Origin: Marinoscillum luteum
GTDB taxonomy: Bacteria > Bacteroidota > Bacteroidia > Cytophagales > Cyclobacteriaceae
Reading direction: 5' to 3'
Assembly: GCF_044005705.1 (NCBI RefSeq)
Contig: NZ_JBIPKE010000016.1
Coordinates: 124,001 to 188,000, forward strand
DNA: 64,000 nucleotides
Shown: positions 62,516 to 64,000 of the stretch, in pieces
Position numbering within the stretch: the stretch's first letter is position 1
Layout: each line of letters starts with the position of its first letter
Program-made: the position numbers and the translations under genes
Notes under the pieces: generated by a model
The model's input: only the letters and a program-made list of their open reading frames with translations
Database searches by the model: none
Told to the model about the DNA's origin: nothing

Positions 62516-63076
62516 TTAGTCTCTCTCGAAAACGTATACCAAATCAAATGACACCACCCTGCTGATGGCATTGCTTACCGAATCCAGCTGCTGGTCGGTC
62601 AAGGTGTTCAGATAGTCGATGTATTTTTGAGTGACCGTATCAAAGTAGATATCCGGGATAAACGCACTCTGAGTTTCGAAGCTGAGCCAAAGGTCGTCTT
62701 CTTCGTTTTTTTCTATGGTCCAGTCCTGATTGTCGTTGTCTTCTGTTGATTCCAACTTGAGCTCATCATCATCTATCTCCCATGTGCCTGCATCGTTGAT
62801 GTCTGGCCCGGTGACCCCTATTTCTAAACTATAGGTGCCATCCTTCTCCAGCACCAGGGTATAGTCATCATATACCACGCCATTGCCAAAGCTCAGCTCA
62901 TCTATGTCATAGGCAAGGCCCTCATAGCCCTCAAACTCCGAAGGAAAATTGATAAAGAGATAACTATCAAGTGCCCATACTCCTACTTCATGAGGAGGAG
63001 CAGGCTCTTCCTTATCTTTACAGGAGACCACCAATAACAAGGCGATGAGGGCGAATAGTGGTAGATGATTTTTCAT
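62516..63076 (-). CDS. Small surface lipoprotein, first gene of the SusCD operon
   Basis: 186 residues with a lipobox (LLLVVSC, Cys19) and a Lys-Asp-Lys-Glu stretch after it; charged residues right after the Cys are a surface-export signal in some Bacteroidota. The body is a small beta-rich domain (YTLVLEKDGTYSLEIG, GTWEIDDDELKLES), lipocalin-like, very acidic in the middle (ESTEDNDNQDW). I chose the ATG at 63076 because the 32 residues before it lack a signal peptide and this Met starts one. It is 19 nt before susC and is probably co-transcribed. Function unknown, possibly substrate capture. Confidence 0.82.
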   Translation of the reverse strand: MKNHLPLFALIALLLVVSCKDKEEPAPPHEVGVWALDSYLFINFPSEFEGYEGLAYDIDELSFGNGVVYDDYTLVLEKDGTYSLEIGVTGPDINDAGTWEIDDDELKLESTEDNDNQDWTIEKNEEDDLWLSFETQSAFIPDIYFDTVTQKYIDYLNTLTDQQLDSVSNAISRVVSFDLVYVFERD

Positions 63077-63093
63077 AGATTGGTCTTTATGTT

Positions 63094-63125
63094 TAAACTT
63101 AGGTTCGGTCACTTTATGAAAGCAA
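63094..63125 (-). promoter_or_regulatory. Putative promoter of the SusCD operon
   Basis: On the - strand, TTG (63125-63123), 21 nt, then TAAGTTTA (63101-63094), one mismatch to TAnnTTTG, 17 nt before the lipoprotein ATG. Weak by itself; supported by the position at the head of the operon. Confidence 0.3.
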
Positions 63126-63171
63126 TGCAAAATTTGAATTCCCTTACTGAATCTAAAAATAATCACTGGCA

Positions 63172-63846
63172 ATGACTAATCACAAACTAAAGCTGATAAC
63201 GACAGAAGATGGCTCACACAGTTTGCTCAGGGAAGACCTCAATGAAACCTATCATTCTTTCCATGGCGCCCGGTCAGAGTCGGCTTATGTGTTCATCGAA
63301 CAGTGCCTTCGCTACTATGCGGAGCAGACCAAAAAAGGGCGGATACGCATCTTTGAAGTGGGTTTTGGAACGGGCCTGAATGCTTTTTTGGCTGCTGCTT
63401 TGGCAGAAGAAAATAAAGTGGCATTGGAGTTTCACTCGGTGGAGCCTTTCCCTGTGGTCAGGGAAATATTTGAGCAGTTAAATTTTGGACAAACTCCGGA
63501 GGAACAGCAACTGCTTCATAGATTGCATGAATCGCCATGGGAAAGTCCTCAGTCAATCACAAGCCATTTTTCATTGGTCAAGCATGAAACTACCCTTGAG
63601 GGTTTCTCTGCAGCCAGCGATTTTGACATGATTTTTTTTGATGCATTTGCTCCTTCCAAGCAGGCAGAGGTGTGGGAGCTGGCCAATCTAAAGAAATGCT
63701 TTGATCTGTTGCAGCCAGGAGGTATTCTCACTACCTACTGTGCCCAGGGTCAGTTTAAGCGCAACCTGGCAGCGGCCGGTTTTGAGGTGCAAACCCTCAA
63801 GGGAGCGATGGGAAAGAAGGAAATGGTGAGAGGGGTGAGAAACTAG
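63172..63846 (+). CDS. mnmD: tRNA 5-methylaminomethyl-2-thiouridine methyltransferase MnmD
   Basis: 224-residue SAM-dependent methyltransferase that does the last step of mnm5s2U formation at the wobble base of some tRNAs. Motifs: IFEVGFGTGLNAFLAA (SAM binding), EFHSVEPFP, and FFDAFAPSKQAEVWE, which is specific for this family. It is the stand-alone MnmD form without the MnmC1 oxidase half. Divergent from the SusCD operon, 95 bp apart. Stop overlaps the convergent Uma2 gene stop by 4 nt. Confidence 0.93.
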   Translation: MTNHKLKLITTEDGSHSLLREDLNETYHSFHGARSESAYVFIEQCLRYYAEQTKKGRIRIFEVGFGTGLNAFLAAALAEENKVALEFHSVEPFPVVREIFEQLNFGQTPEEQQLLHRLHESPWESPQSITSHFSLVKHETTLEGFSAASDFDMIFFDAFAPSKQAEVWELANLKKCFDLLQPGGILTTYCAQGQFKRNLAAAGFEVQTLKGAMGKKEMVRGVRN

Positions 63847-64000
63847 AAAGTAAACTTAAGCTTCAATAAGGGAGAGTCGATAGAACCGATAGTATCTCCA
63901 ATGAGTTCATAGTTGGACTTATTAAAGGAATACCCCAAAGTGTGTTTGTTTTCAGGATCCACGACCCAATACTCTTTTACCCCGAAGCTTTCATAAAGGT
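63843..64000 (-). CDS. Uma2-family endonuclease-like protein, C-terminal part (5' end outside window)
   Basis: The last 158 bases translate on the - strand into an open frame of 52 codons ending in TAG. It contains YESFGVKEYWVVDPENKH, the C-terminal signature of the Uma2 (DUF820) family, a PD-(D/E)XK nuclease-like fold. Members are common in cyanobacteria and Bacteroidota; their biological role is unsettled and often linked to mobile DNA or unknown defence. The rest of the gene is cut by the window end. Its stop overlaps the mnmD stop (convergent). Confidence 0.8.
   Translation of the reverse strand, partial: LYESFGVKEYWVVDPENKHTLGYSFNKSNYELIGDTIGSIDSPLLKLKFTF

Noticed and set aside
1..64000. 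tRNA, rRNA, insertion sequences, integrases, attachment sites, prophage or toxin-antitoxin genes
   Set aside because: None seen in reading both strands. Gaps between genes are at most about 160 bp and hold only promoters, terminators and the repeats listed.

Overview
The window is a gene-dense piece of a Bacteroidota chromosome, most likely a marine or aquatic member of the Cytophagales. Evidence: SusC/SusD and TonB-dependent receptors, an ECF sigma/FecR pair, OmpA proteins with PD40 repeats, GlmU-like and type B L31 proteins, bacillithiol-type YtxJ, MnmD without MnmC, Bacteroidota-type promoters (TTG, about 20 nt, TAnnTTTG), and very few Shine-Dalgarno sequences. About 53 protein genes were found and no rRNA, tRNA, CRISPR array, IS element or prophage. 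No gap between genes exceeds about 160 bp.

Layout. 1-8.3 kb, + strand: the end of an unknown protein, an M20 dipeptidase, DsbD, an M23 envelope peptidase and two OmpA-family proteins (envelope maintenance). 8.3-13.8 kb: a transglutaminase-like protein, an aldehyde dehydrogenase, a small lipoprotein and a large AsmA-like protein. 13.9-19.5 kb, - strand: a cell-surface signalling/transport locus (ECF sigma, FecR, an STN protein with surface repeats, a TonB receptor). 19.5-27.7 kb, - strand: aldo/keto reductase, DUF6265-like protein, RmlD-like reductase, cyclophilin, then a tight operon of a GlmU-like protein, DNA polymerase III delta', a retropepsin-like protease, RimK and HemC; rpmE2 stands alone with its own promoter and terminator. 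27.8-38.9 kb, mainly + strand: Wzi-like barrel plus ABC exporter, YifB/ComM ATPase, YCII protein, then an overlapping set of neutral ceramidase-like protein, D-threonine-aldolase-like enzyme and GH3/NagZ-like hydrolase, and a bestrophin channel. 39-47.1 kb, - strand: FtsX-type permease, lipoyl synthase, an outer-membrane protein, YtxJ, a strongly repetitive exported protein (RYSxGxPF repeats) and a fused alpha/beta 2-oxoacid dehydrogenase E1. 47.2-55.4 kb, + strand: M16 peptidase overlapping ispF, then a TetR/TolC/adaptor/RND multidrug efflux operon. 55.4-63.1 kb, - strand: a five-gene SusCD locus with a surface zinc peptidase and DUF4302 lipoprotein but no glycosidase. The window ends with mnmD and, convergent to it, the end of a Uma2-family gene.

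How the genes work together. Most of the window is envelope biology: periplasmic thiol chemistry, peptidoglycan hydrolysis and recycling, outer-membrane assembly, TonB-driven uptake, and drug export. The dehydrogenase E1 and lipoyl synthase lie within 3 kb of each other on one strand and are functionally linked through lipoate. The least explained parts are the RYS-repeat protein next to ytxJ, the sigma/FecR locus where the STN signalling domain sits on a separate repeat protein instead of on the receptor, and the divergent ceramidase/7-TM protein pair.

Limits: all family names come from reading motifs by eye, with no database search. Start codons were moved to an internal ATG where the longest open frame began with TTG and the family start or spacing favoured the ATG.
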